From: an uncultured Pseudomonadota bacterium
Lineage (GTDB): Bacteria > Pseudomonadota > Alphaproteobacteria > RF32 > CAG-239
Assembly (NCBI GenBank): GCA_902763535.1
Contig: CACWSG010000005.1
Span: forward strand, 1-64,000
DNA: 64,000 bases
Reading direction: 5' to 3'
Part shown: in pieces, positions 54,330-62,568 of the stretch
Numbering within the stretch: position 1 is the stretch's first letter
How the letters are laid out: each line of letters starts with the position of its first letter
Made by a program: the position numbers and the translations under genes
The notes under the pieces: generated by a model
Told to the model about the DNA's origin: nothing
Database searches by the model: none
The model's input: only the letters and a program-made list of their open reading frames with translations

Positions 54330-55017
54330 AGCGCCGCTCCCTTGATTGATACTCGTTAATAATTGACTTTAACTCATCTGCCGAAAAATCCGGCCACAAT
54401 GTTTTGGTAAAAAACAACTCACTATATGCAATCTGCCACAACAAATAGTTGCTAATTCGTTGCTCTCCGCTGGTGCGAATCACCAAATCAGGATCAGGAA
54501 TATCCTTCGTATATAAAGAATCACTGATTAATTTTTCGTTGATGTCACTAATATCTTTTTTTCCGTCCTTTACCGCTTGAGCTATATTTTTTACAACCGC
54601 AGTTATCTCTTGACGCGAGCCATAACTCAAAGCAATGCAGAGTGTAAATTTGTCGTTACCGGAAGTATCAGCTTCAATTTTTGCCATTTGAGCTACGATA
54701 TCACTATCCAACATAGCCCTTTCGCCGATAAAGCAAATGCGAGCGCCATGCTCTTGCAGCTCTTTCAGCTCAGATTTGAGATACTGGCGCAACAAGCCCA
54801 TCAAATAGTCAACCTCTTCTTGCGGACGCTGCCAATTTTCAGTCGAAAAAGCATAGACGGTCAAATATTTTAATCCCATATCTGCCGCTGCTTCAGCAAT
54901 TTTGCGCAAGGTTTCCGCTCCTTGTTTATGTCCTGCCGAACGCGGCAAACCTCTGGCTTTAGCCCAGCGCCCGTTACCGTCCATTATAATGGCAATATGT
55001 TGTAGCTCGTTACTCAA
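54316..55017 (-). CDS. uppS: undecaprenyl diphosphate synthase
   Basis: UppS extends farnesyl diphosphate to undecaprenyl diphosphate, the carrier of peptidoglycan and O-antigen units. The 233-residue protein has the catalytic IIMDGNGRWAKARGLPRSAG, the FSTENWQRP segment, and RTSGEQRISNYLLWQIAYSE in the C-terminal half. The gene is 12 bases downstream of frr. UppP at 57 kb recycles its product. Confidence 0.96.
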   Translation of the reverse strand: MSNELQHIAIIMDGNGRWAKARGLPRSAGHKQGAETLRKIAEAAADMGLKYLTVYAFSTENWQRPQEEVDYLMGLLRQYLKSELKELQEHGARICFIGERAMLDSDIVAQMAKIEADTSGNDKFTLCIALSYGSRQEITAVVKNIAQAVKDGKKDISDINEKLISDSLYTKDIPDPDLVIRTSGEQRISNYLLWQIAYSELFFTKTLWPDFSADELKSIINEYQSRERRYGKV

Positions 55018-55029
55018 CTAAAAGTCCCT

Positions 55030-55593
55030 CTATACCTGTAAAATATCTTTTTCTTTTTGACTTAAAATGTCGTCAATTTTTTTGGTGGCATCATCGGTTA
55101 ATTTCTGAATTTCATTTTCAAATTTCTTTTCTTCATCTTCGGAAATCGAATTATCTTTTTTCAGCTTTTTAATGCCATCCATCGAATCGCGGCGAATGTT
55201 ACGGACAGCCACCTTAGCCCCTTCAGCATATTTGCCGGCAACTTTGATTAATTCCTTGCGTCTTTCCTCAGACAAAGGCGGAACCGGAATACGAATAAGC
55301 TGCCCGTCACTCGAGGGATTTAAACCCAGTTCAGACTCCATAATAGCTTTCTCAACTGCTTTAGTTAAACTTCTGTCCCAAACACTAACCGAGAGTGTGC
55401 GAGCATCCGGAGTTGAAATAGAGCCAACCTGAGCAATCGGGGTCAATGAGCCATAAGCTTCAACCATGATACCATCAAGCAAACTGATATGAGCGCGTCC
55501 TGCTCGCAAAGAACCAAAATCTGACTTTAATGTCTCGATTGTTTTATCCATGCGGCTGATTGCGCTATCTTTAACTTCACTAAAATCTTCCAT
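55030..55593 (-). CDS. frr: ribosome recycling factor
   Basis: RRF splits post-termination ribosomes together with EF-G. The 187-residue three-helix bundle has FGSLRAGRAHISLLDGI near residue 30 and IRIPVPPLSEERRKELIK in the middle, with the conserved end KIDDILSQKEKDIL. It follows pyrH by 7 bases. Confidence 0.97.
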   Translation of the reverse strand: MEDFSEVKDSAISRMDKTIETLKSDFGSLRAGRAHISLLDGIMVEAYGSLTPIAQVGSISTPDARTLSVSVWDRSLTKAVEKAIMESELGLNPSSDGQLIRIPVPPLSEERRKELIKVAGKYAEGAKVAVRNIRRDSMDGIKKLKKDNSISEDEEKKFENEIQKLTDDATKKIDDILSQKEKDILQV

Positions 55594-55600
55594 CGTAACC

Positions 55601-56317
55601 TCACTTATTTTTGATAGTAGAAAAATGTCCTTTACCCTGCACTATATTGATGAGAGAATCTTTTTCGTGCTGCGAAAATACGACCAAAGGCAAATTGTTT
55701 TCACGAGCCAAAGCAACTGCTGTCAAATCCATAACTTTAAGTTTTTTGGCAATAACTTCATCATAAGACACCTCGTCATAACGAACAGCATTCTTATTTT
55801 TAAGCGGATCAGCAGAATAAACACCGTCAACCTGACTGGACTTAAGCATGGCATCGCAATGCATTTCGATAGCTCGCAGCGCCGCACCGGTATCGGTAGT
55901 AAAATAAGGATTGCCGGTACCCGCTGCAAAAATGAGCACTCGTCCTTTTTGCAGATGGCTTATGGCACGATCGTAATTATAATCTTCACAAACTTTTGGG
56001 GCGCTTAAACCCGATAAAACTCTGGCTTCAACTCCGACATGAGACAAGGCTCCGCGCAAAACCGTGGCATTCATAATAGTAGCCATCATTCCCAGCTGAT
56101 CAGCCTGCGAACGGTCCAATCCGATTGTACAATCTTTGGCACCACGAAAAATATTGCCGCCGCCAACCACTATACAAACTTCAATTTTTGCTTTGACGAT
56201 TTTTTTTATCTGTTCAGCAAGAGCCAAAACTGCCTGCGAATCAACTCCGAATCCCTTATCTCCGGATAAACCTTCACCGGAAAGCTTGAGCAAAACTCTC
56301 TTATATAATGTTTTCAT
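55601..56317 (-). CDS. pyrH: uridylate kinase
   Basis: PyrH phosphorylates UMP to UDP. The 238-residue amino-acid-kinase-fold protein has RVLLKLSGEGLSGDKGFG at the start, VVGGGNIFRGA, the UMP-binding FAAGTGNPYFTTDTGAALRA and a conserved MDLTAVALARENNLPLVVFS. ATG 56317 is used; a TTG two codons earlier also opens the frame. The usual upstream rpsB-tsf genes are absent; instead the tRNA-Leu gene precedes it by about 260 bases. Confidence 0.97.
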   Translation of the reverse strand: MKTLYKRVLLKLSGEGLSGDKGFGVDSQAVLALAEQIKKIVKAKIEVCIVVGGGNIFRGAKDCTIGLDRSQADQLGMMATIMNATVLRGALSHVGVEARVLSGLSAPKVCEDYNYDRAISHLQKGRVLIFAAGTGNPYFTTDTGAALRAIEMHCDAMLKSSQVDGVYSADPLKNKNAVRYDEVSYDEVIAKKLKVMDLTAVALARENNLPLVVFSQHEKDSLINIVQGKGHFSTIKNK

Positions 56318-56540
56318 AAACAAAACTCTTATGCATAAATTTGTTTTGCTTTATATTAACGCAAAGAATCTTTTTGTCATTAACTTTTTGCCGACACTTA
56401 ACAAAATAAAGAACAGCAAAATTTTGTTTGCCTTGTAACTTTTTTTTTCGCGCTTGATTTTTGGCGGGTTCAATTTTAATTTTCGATGTTTTGAAAATTT
56501 GAATAATCTGAGAGCTGATTCATATTTAGTTGTTCGCCAA

Positions 56541-56572
56541 CAAAAAAAGCACTCTTTAGGAGTGCTTTTTTT
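56541..56572 (-). terminator. terminator after tRNA-Leu
   Basis: Perfect 11-bp stem AAAAAGCACTC (56544-56554) with GAGTGCTTTTT (56560-56570), loop of 5, and A/T runs on both sides so that it works on either strand. It follows the tRNA 3' end by 5 bases. Confidence 0.9.
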
Positions 56573-56575
56573 TAT

Positions 56576-56662
56576 TGGTGCTCTGGAAAAGACTTGAACT
56601 TTCACGAGGAAACCCTCACAAGTACCTGAAACTTGCGCGTCTACCAATTCCGCCACCAGAGC
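56576..56662 (-). tRNA. tRNA-Leu (anticodon CAG)
   Basis: On the minus strand the acceptor GCTCTGG (56662-56656) pairs with CCAGAGC (56586-56580), followed by discriminator A and an encoded CCA. The D arm is GCGGAATTGGTAGACGC. The anticodon arm CAAGT-TTCAGGT-ACTTG gives anticodon CAG (Leu, codon CUG). A long variable arm (about TGAGGGTTTCCTCGTG) is typical for tRNA-Leu. The T arm contains GTTCAAGT. It is followed by a terminator. Confidence 0.95.
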
Positions 56663-56700
56663 ATCTCAGGTCGGACTTATCTATAAACTCAAATTTGAAT

Positions 56701-57528
56701 TTAGTCAAGCCACTTATGCAAATATCCGTATGAATCCAAGAGCAAAAATGTTCCTAAAGCCACACGATAAATAACAAACGGGAAAAATGTTGATTTTTTA
56801 AGCCACCACATAACAATATATATGGCTACAATCGAAGCTGCGTAAGAATAAACTACACCATCAAAAACCTGTGCTATCTCAGCAAAATCGCCATCAGCTA
56901 TTATTTTCCAACAAACCAACGAAGTTGCTCCGATAATAGCCGGTATGGATAACAACATTGAAAATTTTGCAGCCTCGGTACGCTCCAAACCCAAAAAACG
57001 CGCCATTGTGATAGTTATACCTGAACGCGATGTTCCCGGAATAAGCGCCAAACACTGAGCCAAACCGATAAGTATGGCATCTAAAAAGCCCATGTGTTTT
57101 ATTTGACGAACGGTCATTGAACAACTATCGGCAAACAACAGCAACAGTCCATAACCTAAAATTGTCCATCCGATAAGTTTCGTGCTGCGCATCCATTCGG
57201 TTCCATAATTGCGAAGCAATAAACCGGCAACCACTATCGGTAAAGTCCCCACCACCAAAAGCCAAAAAAGCTTAGCACTTTCATTGGCGGTATTGGGAAT
57301 AAATCTACTCTTCCACACACCTTTAATCATATCAGCAATGGTAGATGAAAAATACATCAAAACGGCTAAAATTGAGCCAAAATGAACAGCCACATCCAAC
57401 ACCAACCCCTGATCAGGAAAATTAGTAAATTTGGATAACAAAACAAGATGACCGGAAGAACTTACCGGTAGAAACTCGGTAATGCCCTGCAAAATTGACA
57501 AGTATAAAATATGTATATTTTCAAGCAC
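56701..57528 (-). CDS. uppP: undecaprenyl-diphosphate phosphatase
   Basis: UppP (BacA) dephosphorylates undecaprenyl diphosphate at the inner membrane, recycling the carrier and giving bacitracin resistance. The 275-residue protein has about eight helices, the ILQGITEFLPVSSSGHLVLL motif near residue 15 and the second motif IPGTSRSGITITMARFLGL near 165. It ends just before the tRNA-Leu, and begins 4 bases after the response-regulator gene. Confidence 0.95.
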   Translation of the reverse strand: MLENIHILYLSILQGITEFLPVSSSGHLVLLSKFTNFPDQGLVLDVAVHFGSILAVLMYFSSTIADMIKGVWKSRFIPNTANESAKLFWLLVVGTLPIVVAGLLLRNYGTEWMRSTKLIGWTILGYGLLLLFADSCSMTVRQIKHMGFLDAILIGLAQCLALIPGTSRSGITITMARFLGLERTEAAKFSMLLSIPAIIGATSLVCWKIIADGDFAEIAQVFDGVVYSYAASIVAIYIVMWWLKKSTFFPFVIYRVALGTFLLLDSYGYLHKWLD

Positions 57529-57532
57529 TGTT

Positions 57533-57955
57533 TTATGCTCTTTCTTTAATACCCAAGGCTGTGCAAATTCTCTTGCGCAATGCTAATGGTGAAATAGGTT
57601 TAACCAAATACTCATGAATACCAATTTTCTTGGCATCCATTACGGTATTTTCTTTTGTATCAATAGTTACCATAATTATCGGCATATCTTTGTGATTACC
57701 GATTTTACCTTCTTTAATCTGACGAGCCAGTTCCAATCCGCTCTGCTCGGGCATTTGGTGATCTAACAGCACAAAGTCTATTTTGTAGCTATTGATAATT
57801 TCAGTTGCTTCCAACGCTGTTGATGCCTCTTTAGTGTTTTTTACCCCTATCTGATAAAGTGCAGTTTTAGTAAAAGTACGCGAAAACTTATCGTCATCGA
57901 CAATCAGGCAGGTAACTGTGTCCAAACTAATTTGTTTATTGTTGATATCGTTCAT
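57533..57955 (-). CDS. single-domain response regulator (CheY-like)
   Basis: The 140-residue receiver domain has the acidic pocket in CLIVDDDKFSRTF, the phosphoacceptor Asp in FVLLDHQMPEQSG, the switch Thr in IIMVTIDTKE and the conserved Lys in YLVKPISPLAL. It has no output domain, so it probably acts by protein-protein contact. No histidine kinase is adjacent. It is followed by uppP with a 4-base gap. Confidence 0.88.
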   Translation of the reverse strand: MNDINNKQISLDTVTCLIVDDDKFSRTFTKTALYQIGVKNTKEASTALEATEIINSYKIDFVLLDHQMPEQSGLELARQIKEGKIGNHKDMPIIMVTIDTKENTVMDAKKIGIHEYLVKPISPLALRKRICTALGIKERA

Positions 57956-58004
57956 AATCGACCCTCATAAACTTGTAATTTGTTGTTTAGTTTATCCTCT
58001 TTGT

Positions 58005-58838
58005 TTATAAAGTAAAACATTTTTGTAAATTATTGTTCATATCTAACAATGACTTAGGGTTAAAACGCAAATTGCGCAAAGATGCACCGAAATGCAAGTG
58101 TGGTCCGGTGGCGCGTCCGGTTTTGCCAACCGTCCCTATGATATCACCTTGTGCAACCTCATCACCGAGTTTTACTTTTATTTCTTTAAGATGGGCATAA
58201 ATGGTTTGCAAACCAAAGCCATGGTCAATCACTACCAAATTACCGGAGTAAAATAAATTCGGATAAGCTAAAACCACTTTACCTTTGGCTGCTGATTTTA
58301 CGGGAGTGCCTTCTTTGGCTGCAATATCCATGCCGCGGTGCGGACTTTTGGGAACTTTGTTCATAATGCGCTGTCCTCCGAATTCTCCTGATATTCTGCC
58401 CTCAACCGGAGTAATGAAACCTTGCTGCCAAAATGTCTCATTATTGTTGGTTTTTAAGGCCTGTTTCAGCAGAGTGTTTTCCTTGTTGATTGCAGCTAAA
58501 TCACCATCAGAAGGGTTGACCTTGCGTGGCGGAACTCCGGTAATATTTTGGATATTCCATTCGGTTGCCGCTATCGGCAAAATAAAGTCCTTTTTTTGCC
58601 CCTTATCGGCAATCGTTAAAAGCTGGTCTTCTTTTTCATCGCGACCAAAAGCCATTAAAAAACGACCATCATTATTAACGGCAATTTTATCACCATTAAG
58701 ATAGACATCTTGACCTGATTGGGCTTTACCAATGACAAATTCTCCCTGATTCAGGTTGCCGCAAAGCTCCACTGCTTCGGCATTGTTACACAGAATCGCC
58801 ACGCTATAAATCAAACAAAGATATTTGTTTAGTTTCAT
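58005..58838 (-). CDS. M23 family peptidoglycan endopeptidase-like protein
   Basis: The 277-residue protein from ATG 58838 starts with a signal peptide (MKLNKYLCLIYSVAILCNNA). The C-terminal M23 domain has the zinc ligands in SPHRGMDIAAKEG and GPHLHFGASL, with IGTVGKTGRATG between. It is probably an exported LytM-type endopeptidase or an activator of amidases. AAAGGATAAAACAA precedes the ATG. Its start lies inside the end of xseA (overlap 35 bases). Confidence 0.87.
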   Translation of the reverse strand: MKLNKYLCLIYSVAILCNNAEAVELCGNLNQGEFVIGKAQSGQDVYLNGDKIAVNNDGRFLMAFGRDEKEDQLLTIADKGQKKDFILPIAATEWNIQNITGVPPRKVNPSDGDLAAINKENTLLKQALKTNNNETFWQQGFITPVEGRISGEFGGQRIMNKVPKSPHRGMDIAAKEGTPVKSAAKGKVVLAYPNLFYSGNLVVIDHGFGLQTIYAHLKEIKVKLGDEVAQGDIIGTVGKTGRATGPHLHFGASLRNLRFNPKSLLDMNNNLQKCFTL

Positions 58839-60159
58839 TTGTTTTATCCTTTTTGGTTTTATTGACTGTTGATGAGGCATTGATTGCTTTCACTTGCCCA
58901 TCAACAAAATTAATCGTAAATTCTTTAGCTTGCAGCGCCTGAGAAGTATTGTATAAAGTTTGTCCTTTTTCATTTTTAAGCCAAGCAAAACCTCTTTTGA
59001 GGACCGAACCGACCGAAACCGATGACAATACCTCCCATAAATGGTTTAATTTTTCCTGATTACGTTCAATTATTTTAGTTACCGATAAAGGCTGCAATCG
59101 GCAAATTTCAAGCTGGTGAAATTTATCTTTTAATAAGTTTTTAAAAGCCAAATTCAACCGCTCAATTCTGCCGTCAAATTTCTGCATAGCCTCTTGCAAT
59201 ATTTGTTCCAAATTAGGAATTCCTTTTCCCAACACACTCAAAAAATTACTTTTCTCATTAAAATAGCGTAAAATACCATTTTTGAGTCTTTGTTCCAAAT
59301 TATTTACTTTCATTTGCAATTCAGAACGCACCGGCACTGCAAACTCAGCAGCTCCGGTCGGGGTGGGGGCGCGTTTGTCGGCAACATAATCTATCAGCAT
59401 GGTATCGGTTTCATGCCCGACTGCGGAAATAACCGGTATTTCGGATTCATAAACTGCCCTGACCACACATTCTTCATTAAAAGGCCACAAATCCTCCAAG
59501 CTGCCGCCACCGCGAGCCACTATCAAAACATCAGGTTTGGCAAAAGACGATATTTTATCCAAGCGGTTAAAATCTTTGATAGCTTGAGCAATTTTTAGGG
59601 CTGCTCCATCGCCTTGTACCGGAGTGGGAATAAGCAAAATATGTGAGGGAAACCTGTCGCGTACCCGATGAATAATATCCCGAATAACCGCGCCGGAAGC
59701 TGAGGTTACAACGCCGATAGTTTGAGGCAAAAAAGGTATGACCTTTTTGTGGGCGGCATCAAACAATCCCTCTTTGGCAAAAGCTTGTTTGCGCTCCTCC
59801 AAAAGCTTTAACAAAGCACCAACGCCTGCCGCTTCCATATGTTCGATAACCAACTGATAAGACGACTTTCCGGCAAAAGTGGTAATTTTGCCGGTGGCAA
59901 CAACTTCCAACCCGTCCTCCGGTTTGATATTTAACCCCAAAGCCGTGCCACGCCAAATTACTGCCGATAATGCGGCGTTTTCGTCTTTTAAGCTCAAGTA
60001 CCAGTGTCCGGAATCTGCCCGCTTGGCACCAAATATTTCACCACGCACCTTCACGCGTGAAAAAGTTGTTTCCACGCATTTCTTAATAACAGCAGAAATC
60101 TCACTGACGCTCAGCTCCGGCTGTTCTTTGGGTGTCTCAATCTCGAACATATCTTTCAT
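58804..60159 (-). CDS. xseA: exodeoxyribonuclease VII large subunit
   Basis: XseA is the large subunit of ExoVII, a single-strand exonuclease in repair. The 451-residue protein has an OB-fold N-terminus (VRGEIFGAKRADSGHWYLSL), the catalytic domain with PDVLIVARGGGSLEDLWPFN and AVGHETDTMLIDYVADKRAP followed by TPTGAAEFAVP, and a coiled-coil C-terminus. The small subunit gene xseB is not adjacent. Its last 12 codons overlap the start of the M23 peptidase gene. Confidence 0.95.
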   Translation of the reverse strand: MKDMFEIETPKEQPELSVSEISAVIKKCVETTFSRVKVRGEIFGAKRADSGHWYLSLKDENAALSAVIWRGTALGLNIKPEDGLEVVATGKITTFAGKSSYQLVIEHMEAAGVGALLKLLEERKQAFAKEGLFDAAHKKVIPFLPQTIGVVTSASGAVIRDIIHRVRDRFPSHILLIPTPVQGDGAALKIAQAIKDFNRLDKISSFAKPDVLIVARGGGSLEDLWPFNEECVVRAVYESEIPVISAVGHETDTMLIDYVADKRAPTPTGAAEFAVPVRSELQMKVNNLEQRLKNGILRYFNEKSNFLSVLGKGIPNLEQILQEAMQKFDGRIERLNLAFKNLLKDKFHQLEICRLQPLSVTKIIERNQEKLNHLWEVLSSVSVGSVLKRGFAWLKNEKGQTLYNTSQALQAKEFTINFVDGQVKAINASSTVNKTKKDKTNETKQISLFDL

Positions 60160-60311
60160 GTTTCACTCTCAGTTTATCATCAAATCTACAAGATGAGATT
60201 GGGTTTGTTAAGCAAAAAATTAGGGATATAAATAAGATAATCAGTGTTTTTTGTTTGCATTTATTTTGAAAATTATTTATGCTTTCCTCTAAAAAAAGGG
60301 GAGAAAATACC

Positions 60312-60872
60312 ATGACCAAAATTGCCGTTTGGTGTCGTCATGAGAATGACTGTATTATCGGGATAGGACCAAAAATTCCGTGGAACATTCCGTCTGATTT
60401 AAAACGTTTTCGCCGCATAACCGAGAAAGCAAATATAACTTGCGGACAGACGACTTATGAAAGCTTTCCCAATCGCACTTTACCGAATCGGCAAATTTAT
60501 GTTTTGACCTTTGACAAAGATTATGAGGTATCAGATAAGCAAAATCACCATGTGGTTAATGATATGATGACCTTAAAAGATTTTGATGAGCCGCTGTATA
60601 TTGCCGGAGGTGCCAGTATCTATAAACTGTTTATGAAAAAGATGGCACCGGAAATTATTGTTGATTCATGCAATCACAATGAGATTGACAAGTCTTTAAG
60701 CGGCAATCCGGTTGACATCAAAGAATGCATTGAAGCTATGGAAAAGAATTACAGCAAAATTTCGCCGGATTATGAAGAAGATAATGTTACCACCACCATT
60801 TGGGTGAAAAAAGGCGAATTTGTGCCGCAAGAAGTTTTAAAACATATTACTAACGCAATTATTAACCATTAA
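60312..60872 (+). CDS. dihydrofolate reductase, divergent
   Basis: The 186-residue protein from ATG 60312 follows GGGGAGAAAATACC. It matches DHFR: IIGIGPKIPWNIPSDLKRFR with the active Asp, TCGQTTYESFPNRTLPNRQI for the NADPH side and IAGGASIYKLFMKKM near residue 100. The chain is longer than usual by about 20 residues at the C-terminus. It lies 15 bases before thyA, the normal metabolic partner, which supports the call; the order is the reverse of the common thyA-folA. Confidence 0.8.
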   Translation: MTKIAVWCRHENDCIIGIGPKIPWNIPSDLKRFRRITEKANITCGQTTYESFPNRTLPNRQIYVLTFDKDYEVSDKQNHHVVNDMMTLKDFDEPLYIAGGASIYKLFMKKMAPEIIVDSCNHNEIDKSLSGNPVDIKECIEAMEKNYSKISPDYEEDNVTTTIWVKKGEFVPQEVLKHITNAIINH

Positions 60873-60887
60873 AAAAAGGATTAAGTT

Positions 60888-61703
60888 ATGAAACAGTATT
60901 TAGATTTGCTTCAGGACATCTTAGACCACGGTCAGGATGCTCAAAATCGCACCGGTGTGCCGACTCGCAAAGTTTTCGGTCGCCAAATGCGCTTTGATTT
61001 GCGCCAAGGCTTCCCTTTGGTAACCACCAAAAAGGTCTTTCACAAAGGTATTATTCACGAGTTGATTTGGTTGCTTTCGGGCGATACCAACATCAAGTAT
61101 CTCAAGGATAACAATGTTACCATTTGGGATGAGTGGGCCGATGCCGAGGGTGATTTGGGGCCGGTTTACGGTCACCAGTGGCGGCATTTCAATGCCCCGT
61201 GGGCCAAAGGCGTAAAAACCGAAGGCGGAGTTGACCAAATTAAAGACGTCATTGAGCGCATCAAGAACAATCCGCAAGATCGCCGCGAAATCGTCTGCGC
61301 ATGGAATCCGGCGCAGATTGACGAGATGGCTTTGCCGCCTTGTCACTGCTTTTTCCAGTTCGATGTTACACCGGACGGTTATCTCAACTGCCTGTTGTAT
61401 CAGCGTAGCTGCGACATGTTTTTGGGAGTCCCCTTCAACATAGCGTCCTATTCGCTCCTTACCATGATGGTGGCGCAGGTTTGCGGACTCAAAGCGGGTG
61501 AGTTTGTGCATACCTTGGGTAATGCGCACATTTACCACAATCACTTTGAGCAGGTCAAATTGCAACTGTCGCGTGAACCCTATCCTTTGCCGCAAATGAA
61601 AATCAACCCTGAAATCAAAAACATTGATGATTTCCGGTACGAGGACTTTGAGCTGGTAGGTTATCAATACCATCTGGCCATCAAAGGTGAAGTTGCGGTT
61701 TAA
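60888..61703 (+). CDS. thyA: thymidylate synthase
   Basis: ThyA methylates dUMP with methylenetetrahydrofolate and yields dihydrofolate for the preceding reductase. The 271-residue protein has the catalytic Cys in [31 protein letters not shown] for dUMP binding, and [19 protein letters not shown]. The ATG follows AAAAAAGGATTAAGTT. A terminator follows. Confidence 0.98.
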   Translation: MKQYLDLLQDILDHGQDAQNRTGVPTRKVFGRQMRFDLRQGFPLVTTKKVFHKGIIHELIWLLSGDTNIKYLKDNNVTIWDEWADAEGDLGPVYGHQWRHFNAPWAKGVKTEGGVDQIKDVIERIKNNPQDRREIVCAWNPAQIDEMALPPCHCFFQFDVTPDGYLNCLLYQRSCDMFLGVPFNIASYSLLTMMVAQVCGLKAGEFVHTLGNAHIYHNHFEQVKLQLSREPYPLPQMKINPEIKNIDDFRYEDFELVGYQYHLAIKGEVAV

Positions 61704-61722
61704 CTTAGTATTTAAAAAAAGC

Positions 61723-61763
61723 GAAAAGCGTTGAGTCCTTGCAAGGCCAACGCTTTTCTTTAT
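61723..61763 (+). terminator. terminator of thyA
   Basis: GAAAAGCGTTG (61723-61733) pairs with CAACGCTTTTC (61748-61758) followed by TTTATT. The A run before it may also allow use by the converging gene at 61777. Confidence 0.85.
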
Positions 61764-61776
61764 TAGAAAAAATAAT

Positions 61777-62076
61777 TTAATTTGCGTTACGGATTGTAAC
61801 ATGCCGCGCATAGATTGGCAGGCATGAAACCTTCCCATTGGTCAGGATAGAGATGATTACCTCCACCCTTAAGGGGAATCCATGGCGACGTGCATTTTTG
61901 TCGCCTTTGGTGTCTTTGATGGCTGTAACATAATAACTCGGATATGAGTTGTTGCGTCCCATACAAATGACACCGCGCCCTTTTTTGAGTATTTTCATAC
62001 CATGCTTGTGAGCATAAGTGATAACTCTATTTTCTTCGTGAGCAAGGGCTGCATCGGAAAGTCTTTCTCTCTCCAT
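61777..62076 (-). CDS. hypothetical basic protein with AT leader
   Basis: The 99-residue product is basic and has no signal peptide. It begins with a charged helix (MERERLSDAALAHEENRVI) and contains GRGVICMGRNNSYPSYYVTA and a short beta-rich end. No family is recognised. The ATG follows the leader AATTATTAATTTATTAATTT with no Shine-Dalgarno, putting it in the same class as the other orphan genes in this window. A promoter lies at 62151-62123. Confidence 0.55.
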   Translation of the reverse strand: MERERLSDAALAHEENRVITYAHKHGMKILKKGRGVICMGRNNSYPSYYVTAIKDTKGDKNARRHGFPLRVEVIISILTNGKVSCLPIYARHVTIRNAN

Positions 62077-62122
62077 AGTTTTAAATTTTAAATTAATAAA
62101 TTAATAATTTGACGGTGATTTT

Positions 62123-62151
62123 AATTTATCACACAACAATACGATATTCAA
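62123..62151 (-). promoter_or_regulatory. promoter of the 61777-62076 gene
   Basis: On the minus strand TTGAAT (62151-62146), 17 bases and TAAATT (62128-62123) precede the start codon at 62076. Confidence 0.5.
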
Positions 62152-62400
62152 GTCTTTTTGTCTAAATTTTTGATAAAAGTGGAAATGCTGTTTAAAAAGA
62201 ATTAAGCCGGCTTGAAAGAGCGTTAGGAATTGACACAAACGAATCTTTCAAAACCGGCGTGATATATATGGGAAGAAGGAAGAAAGTTCCTAAAAAAGAG
62301 GGCTGCAAAAGCGGCATGATTAACACAATGCGGCGCAACATATAACAACCCTCCCGAAATAAGCAAGCACATACTGTCTCACGACAGGAGGTGGGTATTT

Positions 62401-62442
62401 ATGAAACAAAACTTCTTTCAAAAAGTATGCCGTCGATTATGA
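62401..62442 (+). CDS. 13-codon peptide frame with strong ribosome-binding site
   Basis: ATG 62401 to TGA 62442 encodes MKQNFFQKVCRRL, preceded by a full AGGAGG at 62386. It may be a leader peptide within the candidate RNA or a short expressed peptide. Confidence 0.3.
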   Translation: MKQNFFQKVCRRL

Positions 62443-62507
62443 ACAAAACCTTTTTTTGCAGAATAAAGGAGGTCGGCGACATACTAAACATCTAAATACA
62501 TAATTAT

Positions 62508-62540
62508 AAAAAAGTGTCCCTTATAGAACACTTTTTTATA
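62508..62540 (+). terminator. terminator, bidirectional
   Basis: AAAAAAGTGT (62508-62517) pairs with ACACTTTTTT (62528-62537) over a 10-base loop. It may end the candidate RNA and also the helicase-like gene from the other side. Confidence 0.8.
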
Positions 62541-62568
62541 TGGTTGTCAATGATTTTTTATAAAAAAA

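Larger units (their letters stand above)
62197..62540 (+). ncRNA. candidate structured RNA with internal 13-codon frame
   Basis: The 490 bases between 62077 and 62568 hold no long gene. A weak promoter (TTGATA near 62169, TAAAAA about 17 bases later) precedes a segment with a stem CCGGCTTGAAAGA pairing with TCTTTCAAAACCGG (62207-62255, two unpaired bases), further G/C-rich pairings, and a strong terminator at the end. A strong AGGAGG (62386-62391) stands 9 bases before ATG 62401, which opens a 13-codon frame. A second AAAGGAGGT near 62466 has no ATG after it. Known RNAs (tmRNA, RNase P, 4.5S) were not recognised. Confidence 0.35.

Noticed and set aside
56351..56656. 101-residue minus-strand frame across the tRNA-Leu gene
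   Set aside because: Its start is the tRNA itself and it runs through the terminator.
60921..61838. 305-residue frame on the minus strand opposite thyA
   Set aside because: It is the shadow of a strongly conserved gene; no ribosome-binding site and no recognisable domain.
62200..62345. Minus-strand frame of 49 codons (MLRRIVLIMPLLQPSF...) with a vague resemblance to an ABC permease segment
   Set aside because: Short, no clear ribosome-binding site beyond a G-rich stretch, and the match is too weak to claim.
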